Positions 6,963-15,705 of a stretch of DNA of 39,759 nucleotides are shown here, piece after piece; the first letter of the stretch is position 1; each line of letters opens with the position of its first letter. A program made the translations under genes and the position numbers. This stretch comes from JAABUE01 sp034431895 (GTDB lineage: Bacteria > Chloroflexota > Anaerolineae > Anaerolineales > Villigracilaceae), in NCBI GenBank assembly GCA_034431895.1, contig DAOUCM010000356.1, forward strand, positions 1-39,759. The letters run 5' to 3'. A model generated the notes under the pieces. That model searched no databases. It had not been told where the DNA came from and saw only the letters and a program-made list of their open reading frames with translations.

Positions 6963-9900
6963 TCATTTGCTGGTTTCTACGCGGTTACGTCCCTTGTGCT
7001 TGGCAAGATACAAAGCCTGGTCAGCACGCGCAATCAGAGTCTCCAGGTCGGGAGTTTCACGCGAAAAGGCCGCCACGCCCACACTAATGGTCACGCGCAA
7101 GTTGCCGCTATCGGTCGCTAGAGAAGAATTCTCGACCGCAGAGCGCAAACGTTCGGCAATTTCCCTGGCAACTTGCAAAGGCGTTTCAGACAACAGAATG
7201 ACGAACTCTTCTCCCCCGTAACGTCCGACGATGTCTATGTCCCTGGTAATGCTGTTCAAATGCCTGGCCAGCCCTTGTAAGGCCTGATCGCCAATCGCGT
7301 GACCGTACAAGTCGTTGACGCGCTTGAAATGGTCAATGTCTACCATCAACGCAGCAAAGGGTTGGTTGTTCCGTATAGCGCGGGAGAATTCCAGACGACC
7401 TATCTCGAACAATCCGCGCCGGTTGTAGAGACCGGTCAACGAATCGGTGAGCGCCATATTTTGGGCTTCTTCGTACAGACGTGCATTCTCTAGCGCAATG
7501 GCTACCTGGCCGGCAAATGCGACCGCCATCTTGACCTCTTCCTCATCGAAGCGATTGGGTTGCGCGCTGTCAATTGCCAGCAAGCCGATGACCTGGTCCC
7601 GAATGACGAGCGGGACGCCCAGCCAGGAACGGATATGATCGTGAGGCTCTTGTTCGAAGGTTTTGTAGACGCTGCTGGGGTTATTCAAAATATAGGGTTT
7701 GCCGGTTTCGATCACTACGCTGTTGGGATTGTCGCCCGGCACCGGGAAGCGCATTCCCATCACCATTTTCATGGACTGTTCATCCCATCCGCGCCCGCCT
7801 ACAATTTCCAATTCGTCCTTGCGCAAAAGTTGCACTGAGGCGCTGTCGTAGGGCAACACGAAAGACAATTGTTCGAGGATGCGATTCACGGCCTCATCGG
7901 AGCGTAACGTTTCCAGGATGGCGGCGCTGGCGCGCCGCAGCGTTTCGGACTCTTCGGCCCGCTTGCTGGCGTCTTCGACAGCCTGGAATTTTTCCATCGC
8001 TAATGCAATCAGGCTGGCGGCCTGCTCTCCAAGCAAGATTTCTTCCGGTTGGAAACGGCGGGGATAATTGTATGCCAGGATGATGGCGCCCAACCATCTT
8101 TGCCCAGCGATGAGGGGAAAAGACATCAGCGCGCGGTAGGGGAACATATCCAAAATCCGCTGGCTGACATAGGGCGTATGAGTCACATCATTGATGACCA
8201 GCGCGTGGCCGCTCTTGAGCGTCGAAGCTGCAAGGGTAGTTTCCCCTTTTTCGGGTTCGATGGACAGGAAAACCTCGCGATACTCTCCATGGGCAGAGAG
8301 CGGCCTGGCGGATTGTGTGGCCTCATCCCAAATGGAAAAGAAACAGGCATTGGCGTTCACCAATTCGCTCAGGCGGCTTACCACAGCGTCGCCCATCGTT
8401 TGTAAGTCGTTGGCTTGCAAAGCGGTCAAAACGACTTCGTGGAGCAGGTTGAGGGTGCGCTGACGGCGGCGCAGGGCAAACTCATTTCGGGCGCGTGTTT
8501 CTGCCGCACTGAAAATGTCGGCGGCGGCCTGGATGGATTTCAGTTCGGTAGTTTGCCAGACACGTTCACGCTCGTTATCTTCCAGACCAATGAAACCCCA
8601 CCATTTGCCTTCTACGAAGATGGGCGCCATCAAGGTCGAACGCACGCCGCGTTTGTGCAATTCTGTTTGTTCCATGAGCGGCAATTCGCTGGTCAGGGCC
8701 GAAATCAATTTTCCCTGGCCCAGTTGGTTGCTCCAGCCGGCCGGCCCGATTTGTGTGATGGGAATGTGACGAAATTGTCTGTCGTTCAAATGGGGCGTTA
8801 CGTTAGGCGCTGTCCATTCATACGTCTGGCTGGTATACATCATGCCATCTTGCTCATGATAATTCTGGAAAACATATGCCCTGCTTGCCCGTGTGACCTG
8901 CCCCAGCCTTTCGAGGAAGGCATAGATATTGGCCTCCCAAGCGGCGGTTTTCAAGAATTGTTGCGCCGCCAGGTTGAGGGTTTCGAGCAGCGCCTCGCGC
9001 CTTGCGAGGTCCATTTCGATTTGCTTGCGCTGGTGAATATTGCGAAAACCCATTACATAGGCCGAGGGGGCCTTTTCTTTTCCCTGTTCGAGGTTTTGGA
9101 TGGGCTTCAGGTGAATTTCGAACATCGTTTCCCGGCCATCCAAGAGAAAAGGCTTTTCGATGAAGGGTTCCCGGCGTTCGACCAATCGCAAAAACGTATC
9201 GGCGCACTGCGGGTAGAGCCGCTCGATTGGCTGCCCAAAGGAAGTTTCCAGCGAAATCCCCAAGATTTTCTTCAGAGTCTTGTTGAGATAGAGAACTCGT
9301 CTCTGATGGTCTATAACCAAGATGCCATCTTGCAAATCTTCCAGGATCATCGCCGGCGCCATGGGGACGACATCCAACAAGCGATAGCGCAGGATGCCCC
9401 ATGCCATGGCCGCAACGGCCGGGAGAAACAGAAAAGGCAGCCAATCTAGGCCAGGTCGTGTGGCTGCCAGGACAATCATACCGCCAATCCATGGCAAAGC
9501 CGTGCCGGTCAAAACCAGGGCGGGCTTGAAACGCTGCTTCGCCGGCGAATGCAAAAAATCCAATAACAGAAATCCTAAACTGATGAAAACGACGATATGC
9601 GTATAAGCGGTTTGTAACCTCAGCCATGCCCCCATTTCGACTTCCAAATAAGACAAAGGACCCAGCGACGCTATTTGCACACGTTTCCAAATCAAATGAT
9701 GATAGGGATTGGTGAACGCCAGAAAAAGGGTGCCGATAGGAACGATCCAGGTCAGGGCTTGCCTGGCAGTCGTCAGCAGGTGGCTTCGTCCTGTAAACGT
9801 CACGCAAAAGGTCAACAGGAAGACAGGCGCGCTGACCGTTCCCATCAGTTTGATAGTGGCCGCCAAAACTTTGCCGGTGATGTTGGAGGCTGCCAATTCC

Positions 9901-10061
9901 AGCCCATTGCCCAGCGAAAGGAGAGCAATGCTGGTCATCATCCACGCAAAGGGAGTAAATGCCAGACCCGGCCGCCGCTGCCAGATGAACAAACCCAGCC
10001 CGGCATACCCTCCAGCAAGGAGTATCAGGCTCGCCGGGGCCAAGAAAAGCAGATTTTCCAT
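6963..10061 (-). CDS. Membrane diguanylate cyclase, 7TM-PAS-GAF-GGDEF
   Basis: A 1032-residue protein. The first 225 residues form about seven membrane helices of the type found at the N-terminus of some histidine kinases (LLAGGYAGLGLFIW ... WGILRYRLLDVVP). These are followed by a PAS domain (ILEDLQDGILVIDHQRRVLYLN), at least three GAF-like modules, and a C-terminal GGDEF domain starting at DSLTGLYNRRG. The active motif GGEEF is intact near 949-953 and an inhibitory-site RxxD (RDID) lies five residues before it, so synthesis of c-di-GMP with product inhibition is expected. No EAL domain is present. The ATG at 10061 starts the first membrane helix; the frame is open for 48 more codons, but those are polar and unconvincing. 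A TACAAT 12 bp before the ATG (10074-10079) could be the -10. The gene converges on the kinase operon with a 6-bp gap. Confidence 0.9.
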   Translation of the reverse strand: MENLLFLAPASLILLAGGYAGLGLFIWQRRPGLAFTPFAWMMTSIALLSLGNGLELAASNITGKVLAATIKLMGTVSAPVFLLTFCVTFTGRSHLLTTARQALTWIVPIGTLFLAFTNPYHHLIWKRVQIASLGPLSYLEVEMGAWLRLQTAYTHIVVFISLGFLLLDFLHSPAKQRFKPALVLTGTALPWIGGMIVLAATRPGLDWLPFLFLPAVAAMAWGILRYRLLDVVPMAPAMILEDLQDGILVIDHQRRVLYLNKTLKKILGISLETSFGQPIERLYPQCADTFLRLVERREPFIEKPFLLDGRETMFEIHLKPIQNLEQGKEKAPSAYVMGFRNIHQRKQIEMDLARREALLETLNLAAQQFLKTAAWEANIYAFLERLGQVTRASRAYVFQNYHEQDGMMYTSQTYEWTAPNVTPHLNDRQFRHIPITQIGPAGWSNQLGQGKLISALTSELPLMEQTELHKRGVRSTLMAPIFVEGKWWGFIGLEDNERERVWQTTELKSIQAAADIFSAAETRARNEFALRRRQRTLNLLHEVVLTALQANDLQTMGDAVVSRLSELVNANACFFSIWDEATQSARPLSAHGEYREVFLSIEPEKGETTLAASTLKSGHALVINDVTHTPYVSQRILDMFPYRALMSFPLIAGQRWLGAIILAYNYPRRFQPEEILLGEQAASLIALAMEKFQAVEDASKRAEESETLRRASAAILETLRSDEAVNRILEQLSFVLPYDSASVQLLRKDELEIVGGRGWDEQSMKMVMGMRFPVPGDNPNSVVIETGKPYILNNPSSVYKTFEQEPHDHIRSWLGVPLVIRDQVIGLLAIDSAQPNRFDEEEVKMAVAFAGQVAIALENARLYEEAQNMALTDSLTGLYNRRGLFEIGRLEFSRAIRNNQPFAALMVDIDHFKRVNDLYGHAIGDQALQGLARHLNSITRDIDIVGRYGGEEFVILLSETPLQVAREIAERLRSAVENSSLATDSGNLRVTISVGVAAFSRETPDLETLIARADQALYLAKHKGRNRVETSK

Positions 10062-10236
10062 AATCGAGCCACTATTGTAACGGAGTTTCTGTGCCTGCGC
10101 GAATTGCGTTTTCAAAACAAAATTTGTTGGTGCGTCAACGTGCTGGGATAATAGCCCGTTCGAGCGGCAGTCCCCAAAAGGGATGCCGTTGAACTGTCGC
10201 TCCATCGGTTCGATGCGCTCACCAAAATTTCAGAGG

Positions 10237-11283
10237 CTATGGTCGTTCCTCGAGCAAAGTATTCCACTCGACCGGCGCCGCTTCCAGGTAGCGTAAAAAG
10301 TCAGCATAGAACGCATCTGTCACGGCTTCCCATTCTTCGACCCCATACGCTTGCCCTACTACTTGCCGGCCGGCCTGCATCCCCAAAAGGCGAAAGAGGA
10401 CGTTTTCGAGCGTCTCGGCCATGTCGGGCGATAAGGTCTTCGACAGGACGAGAGTTTCATACGGGATGATGGCCGGAACGCGCCAAATGACAAGCACCTG
10501 TTCGAGGATGTCGGGGAAGGCATCGCGCAGGGACGGGAATTCGCGCGCGTCTATGTAGGTTACGCCAAAGTCACAGATGCCGCCCGCATACACGGCCCGC
10601 GCAACGGTAGGCTGCCCTTGCACGAAGGCGGCCGGGCGAGTGGGAATATTGTGATACGCCAAAATGCCGGCCGGGATGACGTAGCCCGAAGGCGAAACGG
10701 AATCGGACCAGCAGGGCTTCTTCTCGCGGAATTGGGATAGGGCTGTGGCAGCATCGGCTGTGTTCTCCTGCGCGCGCGCATCGTAATAGGAGGTAAAGCC
10801 TGCGTCTGCGCGAGCAATGAACTGGGCGCCGTAGGCCTTCTGCCCCGATTTCATAGCGGCAAAAGCGGCAGTTGCATTCCCCTTTTCATAGGCCAGCGCG
10901 TAGGCATAGGGACTCAAAACCGCAACGTGCGCGTTGCCTCGTCCCAGCGCCTCGACCAGTTTGGTGTAGGATTCCGGCGCAGTCACTACGAAGGTATAAC
11001 CGGTCTCCTCGGCCAGTTGGGCGGCAAAGGCTTTGCCCGCTTCTACGCGCACTCCTTCGGGAGCGGCAGAGGGGGAAAGCGCCAGCACCAAGGGGTTTTC
11101 CGGCGTCCCCAGCGGCGCAGAGGTGGGCGTGGGACGCGGCAGTTCGGCGGTGGAAGCGGTCGGCGCAGGAACGCTCGCGGTAACGGAGGCCGCTTCGGGC
11201 GTCGTAAAGGAGGCGTGAAGTCCCGGGAAGGTGCAGGCCGCTAGCAGGAAAAATGTCCAGGCAAGACGAAGTCTATGAGTCAT
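10237..11283 (-). CDS. PhnD-like solute-binding lipoprotein
   Basis: A 348-residue lipoprotein: MTHRLRLAWTFFLLAAC is a signal peptide with lipobox LAAC, followed by a Thr/Pro/Ala-rich linker of about 50 residues. The mature domain resembles phosphate/phosphonate periplasmic binding proteins (PhnD family): LVLALSPSAAPEGV, FVVTAPESYTKLVEALGRGNAHVAVLSPYAYALA, KPCWSDSVSPSGYVIPAGIL and GGICDFGVTY. No ATPase or permease gene lies beside it, so it is an orphan binding protein that could serve a distant transporter or act as a sensor. The start at 11283 is chosen because it yields a complete signal peptide; upstream codons belong to the divergent gene. A TATACT at 11306-11311 on this strand overlaps the -10 of the divergent gene. 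Ligand unknown. Confidence 0.8.
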   Translation of the reverse strand: MTHRLRLAWTFFLLAACTFPGLHASFTTPEAASVTASVPAPTASTAELPRPTPTSAPLGTPENPLVLALSPSAAPEGVRVEAGKAFAAQLAEETGYTFVVTAPESYTKLVEALGRGNAHVAVLSPYAYALAYEKGNATAAFAAMKSGQKAYGAQFIARADAGFTSYYDARAQENTADAATALSQFREKKPCWSDSVSPSGYVIPAGILAYHNIPTRPAAFVQGQPTVARAVYAGGICDFGVTYIDAREFPSLRDAFPDILEQVLVIWRVPAIIPYETLVLSKTLSPDMAETLENVLFRLLGMQAGRQVVGQAYGVEEWEAVTDAFYADFLRYLEAAPVEWNTLLEERP

Positions 11284-11284
11284 G

Positions 11285-11313
11285 TTCTGATCTGGAAAAA
11301 CAAGCAGTATAAT
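11285..11313 (+). promoter_or_regulatory. Leaderless promoter of the DUF4230 gene (TTCTGA-N17-TATAAT-N6-ATG)
   Basis: TATAAT at 11308-11313 is followed by exactly 6 bp and then the ATG at 11320, so transcription should begin at or beside the A of the start codon. The candidate -35 TTCTGA at 11285-11290 is 17 bp upstream. No Shine-Dalgarno is present. Confidence 0.65.
11306..11311 (-). promoter_or_regulatory. -10 (TATACT) of the PhnD-like gene, overlapping the divergent -10
   Basis: Read on the minus strand, TATACT lies 22 bp before the ATG at 11283. It shares TATA with the plus-strand TATAAT at 11308-11313, so the two promoters use the same melted region. Confidence 0.5.
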
Positions 11314-11319
11314 TGTGAC

Positions 11320-11979
11320 ATGAAACAGAATTTCCTGTCGCTCTTGATCATTATCGTGTTGATTGCTGGCGGTTATTATATTGTCAAAACCATGCAAGAG
11401 ACAGCCCAGCAGGCCAATCAGGCTTTACAACCGCTTCAGCAAGCCAACCAGGCCTTGCAGACGCAGGTGTCGGACTTGCTGCACCCCACGCCCACCGTCA
11501 TCCCCGACCCGGTGACCTACATCAACGAGGTGCGGGCGCTGGCGCGGCTGGAGACCATCCAATATAGCGTGGAAAAAGTAGTCACTTGTGAAATCAATCA
11601 GGGGACGCTGGGATTCCTGGTGGGCGACAAGGTGCTGTTCGTGGGGCATGGCATCGTGATTGCCGGCATTGACATGGGGAAGATTCTGCCAGAAGATATG
11701 CGCCTGGAGGCGGGCGCGTTGTCCGTCAAACTCCCCCCAGCCGAAGTTTTCGTAGCCACGCTGGACAATCAAAAGTCCTATGTGTACGACCGTGACACGG
11801 GCATTTTCACCAAGCCAACAGTAGATTTGGAGACGATCTGCCGCCAGAGCGCCGAAACGGAAATCTTGAAAGCCGCGCTGGAAGACGGCATTCTGACCCA
11901 GGCACAAACCAACGCCGAGAATTACCTGTTCCGCTTCTTCCAGGCGCTGGGATACCAGAATGTGATTTTCGTGAAGTAG
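11320..11979 (+). CDS. Membrane-anchored DUF4230 protein
   Basis: A 219-residue protein. MKQNFLSLLIIIVLIAGGYY is an N-terminal membrane anchor, followed by a Gln-rich helical segment with the heptad-like repeat QQANQALQPLQQANQALQ (about 27-46), a short Pro/Thr linker, and a DUF4230 domain from VRALARLETIQYSVEKVVTCE (about 68) to the end. DUF4230 proteins are widespread membrane-tethered proteins of unknown function. The domain probably faces outside. The ATG at 11320 is preferred over one at 11275 because the earlier codons precede the -10 and would put charged residues before the anchor. The last codon is followed by a palindrome (11983-12013) shared with the convergent octanoyltransferase. 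Confidence 0.8.
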   Translation: MKQNFLSLLIIIVLIAGGYYIVKTMQETAQQANQALQPLQQANQALQTQVSDLLHPTPTVIPDPVTYINEVRALARLETIQYSVEKVVTCEINQGTLGFLVGDKVLFVGHGIVIAGIDMGKILPEDMRLEAGALSVKLPPAEVFVATLDNQKSYVYDRDTGIFTKPTVDLETICRQSAETEILKAALEDGILTQAQTNAENYLFRFFQALGYQNVIFVK

Positions 11980-11982
11980 TTC

Positions 11983-12013
11983 GTTCTACCCACAGTTCCA
12001 CTGCGGGTAGAAC
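11983..12013. repeat. Intergenic palindrome (family 3), probable bidirectional terminator
   Basis: GTTCTACCC at 11983-11991 pairs perfectly with GGGTAGAAC at 12005-12013. It sits between two convergent genes. There is no T-run, so termination would not be classically intrinsic. Its reverse complement closely matches the hairpin at 22883-22912. Confidence 0.65.
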
Positions 12014-12017
12014 AAGG

Positions 12018-12830
12018 TTACACCCGTTCCGTCCAGGACGGGTGCGCGTATTTCTCGCGGACGAGTTCTTCGGCCCGCGAGATTTCTTGTGGAGAGAGTT
12101 CCCCTTCCTCCAGGCGGATTCCCAACTGCGCTTCGAAGGCGCGGACGAAGGCCTGCGCGGCGGTTTCCCAGGCCACTACCCGCCCTAGCGCCGCCTCAAC
12201 GGTCGTGGCGCGCTCCAACAGGCGTTGACCGGCGACGGCGCGCGCCGATTCATCTGGAAAGACCAGCGCCTGACAAATGCGCGTCAGGTCGCCGGTCAGC
12301 GGCAGGGAACCATGCTGCAAGACGCCGTCTCTGCGGCGCGCTTGCGCCGAGCCGATCAATTTCTTGCCCTTGACCGTGATCTCATACGTGGACGGGACTT
12401 CGAAGCAGACCGGATGAGGACTGCCGTTGCCGTTTGCCTTGCCTTCCTTCATTTCGACCGGCAGTCCCAGGTCGTGGACGGCGGATAGTAAGGCCTGCGC
12501 CAGGCGGTTGTACGATTCCAGCACCGTCCCGGCTACGCGCGGCTCGTCTGGCGGGGCAGTGACGGAATAGGTCAATTCGTCGGTGTGCAAGATAGCCCGT
12601 CCACCGGTGGTTCGACGCACGACCTCCCAGCCGCGCTCGCGCAGGCGGGTCAGGTCCACATCGGCAAAGGGTTGTCCCTGCCCAAGCGACAGACAGGGCG
12701 GTTCCCAGGCGTATAAGCGCAGGGTGGGCAGCGTTTTACCCCGCCCACTAGATTCGAGCAAGGCCTCGTCTACGGCCATGTTCCATGCGCCGCGAGCAGG
12801 AGGGGTGAGGAGGAGGCGCCAGGTAGTCAT
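12018..12830 (-). CDS. lipM: Octanoyltransferase, LipM type (lipoate synthesis)
   Basis: A 270-residue member of the lipoate-protein ligase/octanoyltransferase family. It would move octanoyl groups from acyl carrier protein to a lipoyl-domain protein, the first step of lipoate synthesis. Landmarks: NMAVDEALL near 17-25, the nucleotide/acyl-site motif RRTTGGRA at 72-79, and CFEVPSTYEITVKGKKLIGSAQ, where C142 matches the catalytic Cys of LipM (Bacillus CFDSPS) and K157 the conserved Lys. The Cys favours LipM over ATP-using LplA. No lipA lies nearby. The ATG at 12830 is 6 bp after a TACAAT and lacks a Shine-Dalgarno, as in three other genes here; an earlier in-frame ATG at 12884 is upstream of that promoter. 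Confidence 0.82.
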   Translation of the reverse strand: MTTWRLLLTPPARGAWNMAVDEALLESSGRGKTLPTLRLYAWEPPCLSLGQGQPFADVDLTRLRERGWEVVRRTTGGRAILHTDELTYSVTAPPDEPRVAGTVLESYNRLAQALLSAVHDLGLPVEMKEGKANGNGSPHPVCFEVPSTYEITVKGKKLIGSAQARRRDGVLQHGSLPLTGDLTRICQALVFPDESARAVAGQRLLERATTVEAALGRVVAWETAAQAFVRAFEAQLGIRLEEGELSPQEISRAEELVREKYAHPSWTERV

Positions 12831-12836
12831 ATAGAT

Positions 12837-12866
12837 ATTGTACCAGCAGGCAGGCCGCCCGAACAA
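12837..12866 (-). promoter_or_regulatory. Leaderless promoter of the octanoyltransferase gene
   Basis: On the minus strand TTGTTC (12866-12861), an 18-bp spacer, TACAAT (12842-12837), then exactly 6 bp and the ATG at 12830. No Shine-Dalgarno fits between. Confidence 0.6.
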
Positions 12867-12925
12867 CCTTGGCCGTTCCCCCAAAATTCTAACCTTTTTC
12901 CTACGTTGTTTTTCCCGCTTTTTGG

Positions 12926-12931
12926 TAAAAT
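12926..12931 (+). promoter_or_regulatory. -10 (TAAAAT) of clpC
   Basis: TAAAAT preceded by GG, about 42 bp before the clpC ATG. No CIRCE palindrome or CtsR heptad repeat is seen in the 143 bp upstream of clpC, so heat-shock control by HrcA or CtsR is not supported by the sequence. Confidence 0.45.
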
Positions 12932-12973
12932 CAACCCGACAGGTTCTGTCTGAGTGATTAGGAGTATCTCATT

Positions 12974-15457
12974 ATGTCTGGTATGGATCGCTTTACACAG
13001 CGTGCGAGGCGGGTGTTGAGCCTGGCTCACCAGGAAGCCGAGCGCGCCCGTCAAAACAATATTGGCACCGAACATTTACTGCTAGGCTTGATGAACGAAG
13101 AAGGCGGAGTAGCCGGGCGTGTCTTACGTGAGTTAGGGATGCAAACCGAGCGGGTGCGCGAGGTGATCGAGCGGGTCAGCACAGGCGGCCGTTCGCTGTT
13201 TACCGGCAAGATTGACCTGGCGCCCGATACCCAACAGGTATTGGAATACGCGGTAGAAGAGGCCCGTCAACTAGGACATCATTACATAGGCACCGAACAC
13301 ATCCTGCTGGGTCTGGTGCGCGTGGAAGGGAAGGCGATGGAGGTGCTGCGCCGTTTGGGCGTCACGCCTGACCAGATTCGCCGTCAAACGCGGCGAGTGC
13401 TGAACGAAGGCGCCTCTACCCCCACCCCCGCCGGGCCTGTGCAACCCCAACGCCCCAACCCAGCCGGGCAGAAGACGCCCCTCATAGACCAACTGGCTAC
13501 CGACTTGACTTTGCTGGCCGAAGAAAAGAAACTCGACCCGGTCATCGGACGGCAGAACGAGATCGAGCGCGTCATCCAGATTTTGGCGCGCCGGACGAAG
13601 AACAATCCCGCTTTGATTGGCGAACCTGGCGTCGGCAAGACGGCCATCGTGGAGGGACTTGCCCAACGCATCGTGGACGGAGACGTACCGGCCCCTCTGA
13701 TGAACAAGCGCGTCTTGCAACTGGACGTTGGCTCGCTGGTGGCCGGCACGATGTATCGCGGGCAGTTCGAGGAACGCCTCAAGCGCGTCATTGACGAACT
13801 CAAACAATCTGGCTCCATCCTTTTCATAGACGAAGTCCACATGCTGGTGGGGGCCGGCGCGGCCGGTTCCTCGGTAGATGCGGCCAACATCCTCAAGCCG
13901 GCTCTCTCGCGCGGAGAGTTGCAAGTCATCGGGGCAACCACGCTGGACGAGTACCGCAAATACATCGAATCCGATGCCGCGTTGGAACGTCGTTTCCAAT
14001 CCATTATCGTGGATGAACCCTCCGAGGAAGAGACCATCGAAATCCTCAAAGGCATCCGCAAGGCCTACGAAGAGCATCATCACCTCGTCATCTCTGACGA
14101 GGCCCTCGAAGCGGCGGCTCACCTGTCGTCCAGATATGTGACCGAGCGTTTCTTGCCGGATAAAGCCATAGATTTGATAGACGAATCCTCCTCCCGCGTG
14201 CGGATGTACAAGAGTCCGGCGGCCAGAGAAGCCAAAGACCTGTTCAGTCAATTGCGGCAGGCGCGCCAAAACCGCATCCTGGCGCAGGAAGATGGCAATA
14301 TCGAAGATGTCCGCGAGTGGGAAGAGAAAGAACTGGAATTGCAAGCCAACATCGAGCGCCTGCGCAGCGGTTGGGACCGCGCCTCCAGTCCGGTTGTCTC
14401 GGCGGAGGACATTGCCGAAGTGGTCTCCATGTGGACCGGCGTTCCGCTGATGCAACTGGCCGAGGAGGAAAGCCAGCGTTTGCTCAAGATGGAAGCCGAA
14501 TTGCAAAAGTCCATCATCGGGCAGAAAGACGCCATCGAAGCCATCTCGCGTGCAGTGCGCCGCGCCCGCGCCGGTCTCAAAGACCCGCGCCGCCCAATTG
14601 GATCCTTCATCTTCTTGGGGCCGACAGGCGTTGGCAAGACCGAATTGACCAAGGCCCTGGCTAAATTCATGTTTGGCAGCGAGGAAGCCGCCATCCAGCT
14701 GGATATGTCCGAATTCATGGAACGGCATACCGCCTCGCGGTTAGTAGGCGCGCCGCCCGGCTATGTGGGCTATGACGATGCCGGCCAGTTGACCGAGGCC
14801 CTGCGCCGCCGTCCGTATTCCATTGTGGTGTTCGACGAAATCGAAAAGGCGCACCCTGAAGTCCATAATATGCTGTTGCAAATCATGGAAGAGGGGCACC
14901 TGTCTGATGCGCGCGGCCGCAAGGTGGACTTCCGCAACGCCATCATCGTCATGACTTCCAACATCGGCGCAGATGTCATCAAGAAACAGGGCGCCTTGGG
15001 CTTCCAGTTGAAGCGCGACGAAGAAACTGAAGAGCGCCTGTCTTATGAAGAGATGCGCAAGAAACTGACGGAGACCCTCAAGCGCGCCTTCCGTCCAGAA
15101 TTCATCAACCGTGTGGACAGTGTGGTCGTCTTCCGCGCGCTCAACAAGGAAGACATCCAACAAATCGTCTCGCTCGAACTGGACAAGGTGGCGGCCCGCC
15201 TGGCCGAACACGCCCTCACGCTGACGGCCACACCTGCCGCCCTGGCTTTGCTGGCCGACCTAGGCTTCGACGCCGAGTTTGGCGCCCGTCCGCTGCGCCG
15301 CGTCATCCAAAACAAAGTCGAAGATCCGCTCTCTGACCGCCTGCTGGCCGGCGAATTCCCGTCTGGCTGCACCGTATTGGTAGACGTAAATCAAGAAGGC
15401 GAAATCGTCCTGAAACAACAAGAAGCCAAAGAACCTGAGACGGAAATGGCCGTCTGA
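12974..15457 (+). CDS. clpC: ATP-dependent Clp protease ATP-binding subunit ClpC
   Basis: An 827-residue Hsp100 unfoldase that would feed proteins to ClpP. Order: double Clp-N repeat (1-145; FTQRARRVLSLAHQEAERARQNNIGTEHLLLGL and its second copy at about 80-140), D1 AAA+ domain with Walker A GEPGVGKT (216-223) and Walker B ILFIDEV (282-288), a short single-hairpin middle domain (about 410-470) as in ClpC rather than the long ClpB wing, and D2 with GPTGVGKT (near 549) and Walker B VVFDEIEKAHP (near 618). The C-terminus is the small D2 subdomain followed by an acidic tail. AGGAG lies 8 bp before the ATG. It is monocistronic, closed by a strong terminator. McsA/McsB/CtsR genes, often next to clpC in Firmicutes, are absent. 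Confidence 0.97.
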   Translation: MSGMDRFTQRARRVLSLAHQEAERARQNNIGTEHLLLGLMNEEGGVAGRVLRELGMQTERVREVIERVSTGGRSLFTGKIDLAPDTQQVLEYAVEEARQLGHHYIGTEHILLGLVRVEGKAMEVLRRLGVTPDQIRRQTRRVLNEGASTPTPAGPVQPQRPNPAGQKTPLIDQLATDLTLLAEEKKLDPVIGRQNEIERVIQILARRTKNNPALIGEPGVGKTAIVEGLAQRIVDGDVPAPLMNKRVLQLDVGSLVAGTMYRGQFEERLKRVIDELKQSGSILFIDEVHMLVGAGAAGSSVDAANILKPALSRGELQVIGATTLDEYRKYIESDAALERRFQSIIVDEPSEEETIEILKGIRKAYEEHHHLVISDEALEAAAHLSSRYVTERFLPDKAIDLIDESSSRVRMYKSPAAREAKDLFSQLRQARQNRILAQEDGNIEDVREWEEKELELQANIERLRSGWDRASSPVVSAEDIAEVVSMWTGVPLMQLAEEESQRLLKMEAELQKSIIGQKDAIEAISRAVRRARAGLKDPRRPIGSFIFLGPTGVGKTELTKALAKFMFGSEEAAIQLDMSEFMERHTASRLVGAPPGYVGYDDAGQLTEALRRRPYSIVVFDEIEKAHPEVHNMLLQIMEEGHLSDARGRKVDFRNAIIVMTSNIGADVIKKQGALGFQLKRDEETEERLSYEEMRKKLTETLKRAFRPEFINRVDSVVVFRALNKEDIQQIVSLELDKVAARLAEHALTLTATPAALALLADLGFDAEFGARPLRRVIQNKVEDPLSDRLLAGEFPSGCTVLVDVNQEGEIVLKQQEAKEPETEMAV

Positions 15458-15474
15458 AATAGAGAGGGGGGAAG

Positions 15475-15527
15475 CAGGGTGTTTTGGGCGCGCAGCGTGC
15501 CTAAAACACCCTGTCTCATGCTTTTTT
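15475..15527 (+). terminator. Rho-independent terminator of clpC
   Basis: CAGGGTGTTTT (15475-15485) pairs with AAAACACCCTG (15503-15513) around a GC-rich loop. TCTCATGC and then six T residues (15522-15527) follow. It lies 18 bp after the clpC stop. Confidence 0.8.
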
Positions 15528-15567
15528 CGAGAAGATGCAGCCGCGCAAAAAAAAGCCTCCCTGAGTA

Positions 15568-15660
15568 TCCTCTCAAAAAACGGGGGAAACATCCCGAAGG
15601 TTTTCCGGAAAAGCCTTCTTGAGACGCTCGAACCTTCACCCTGCGGGTACTTCGCGGCAA
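15568..15660 (+). repeat. Intergenic repeat family 1, partial copy C
   Basis: 29 bp at 15629-15657 (CGAACCTTCACCCTGCGGGT...) match 3844-3872 of copy A with one difference. The sequence just before it (CATCCCGAAGG ... AAGCCTTC) also echoes copy A but is diverged. It fills the gap between the clpC terminator and the yhhN stop. Confidence 0.65.
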
Positions 15661-15705
15661 AGTATTGAGAAGATATCTCCCTGAGAACTATCGTGCCTGC
15701 CCCTC

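Noticed and set aside
8415..9449. Long plus-strand open frame of 344 codons
   Set aside because: It is antisense to the GAF/PAS part of the diguanylate cyclase, whose frame is fully explained by known domains.
12885..12973. CIRCE or CtsR operator upstream of clpC
   Set aside because: No TTAGCACTC inverted repeat and no GGTCAAA direct repeat can be found there.
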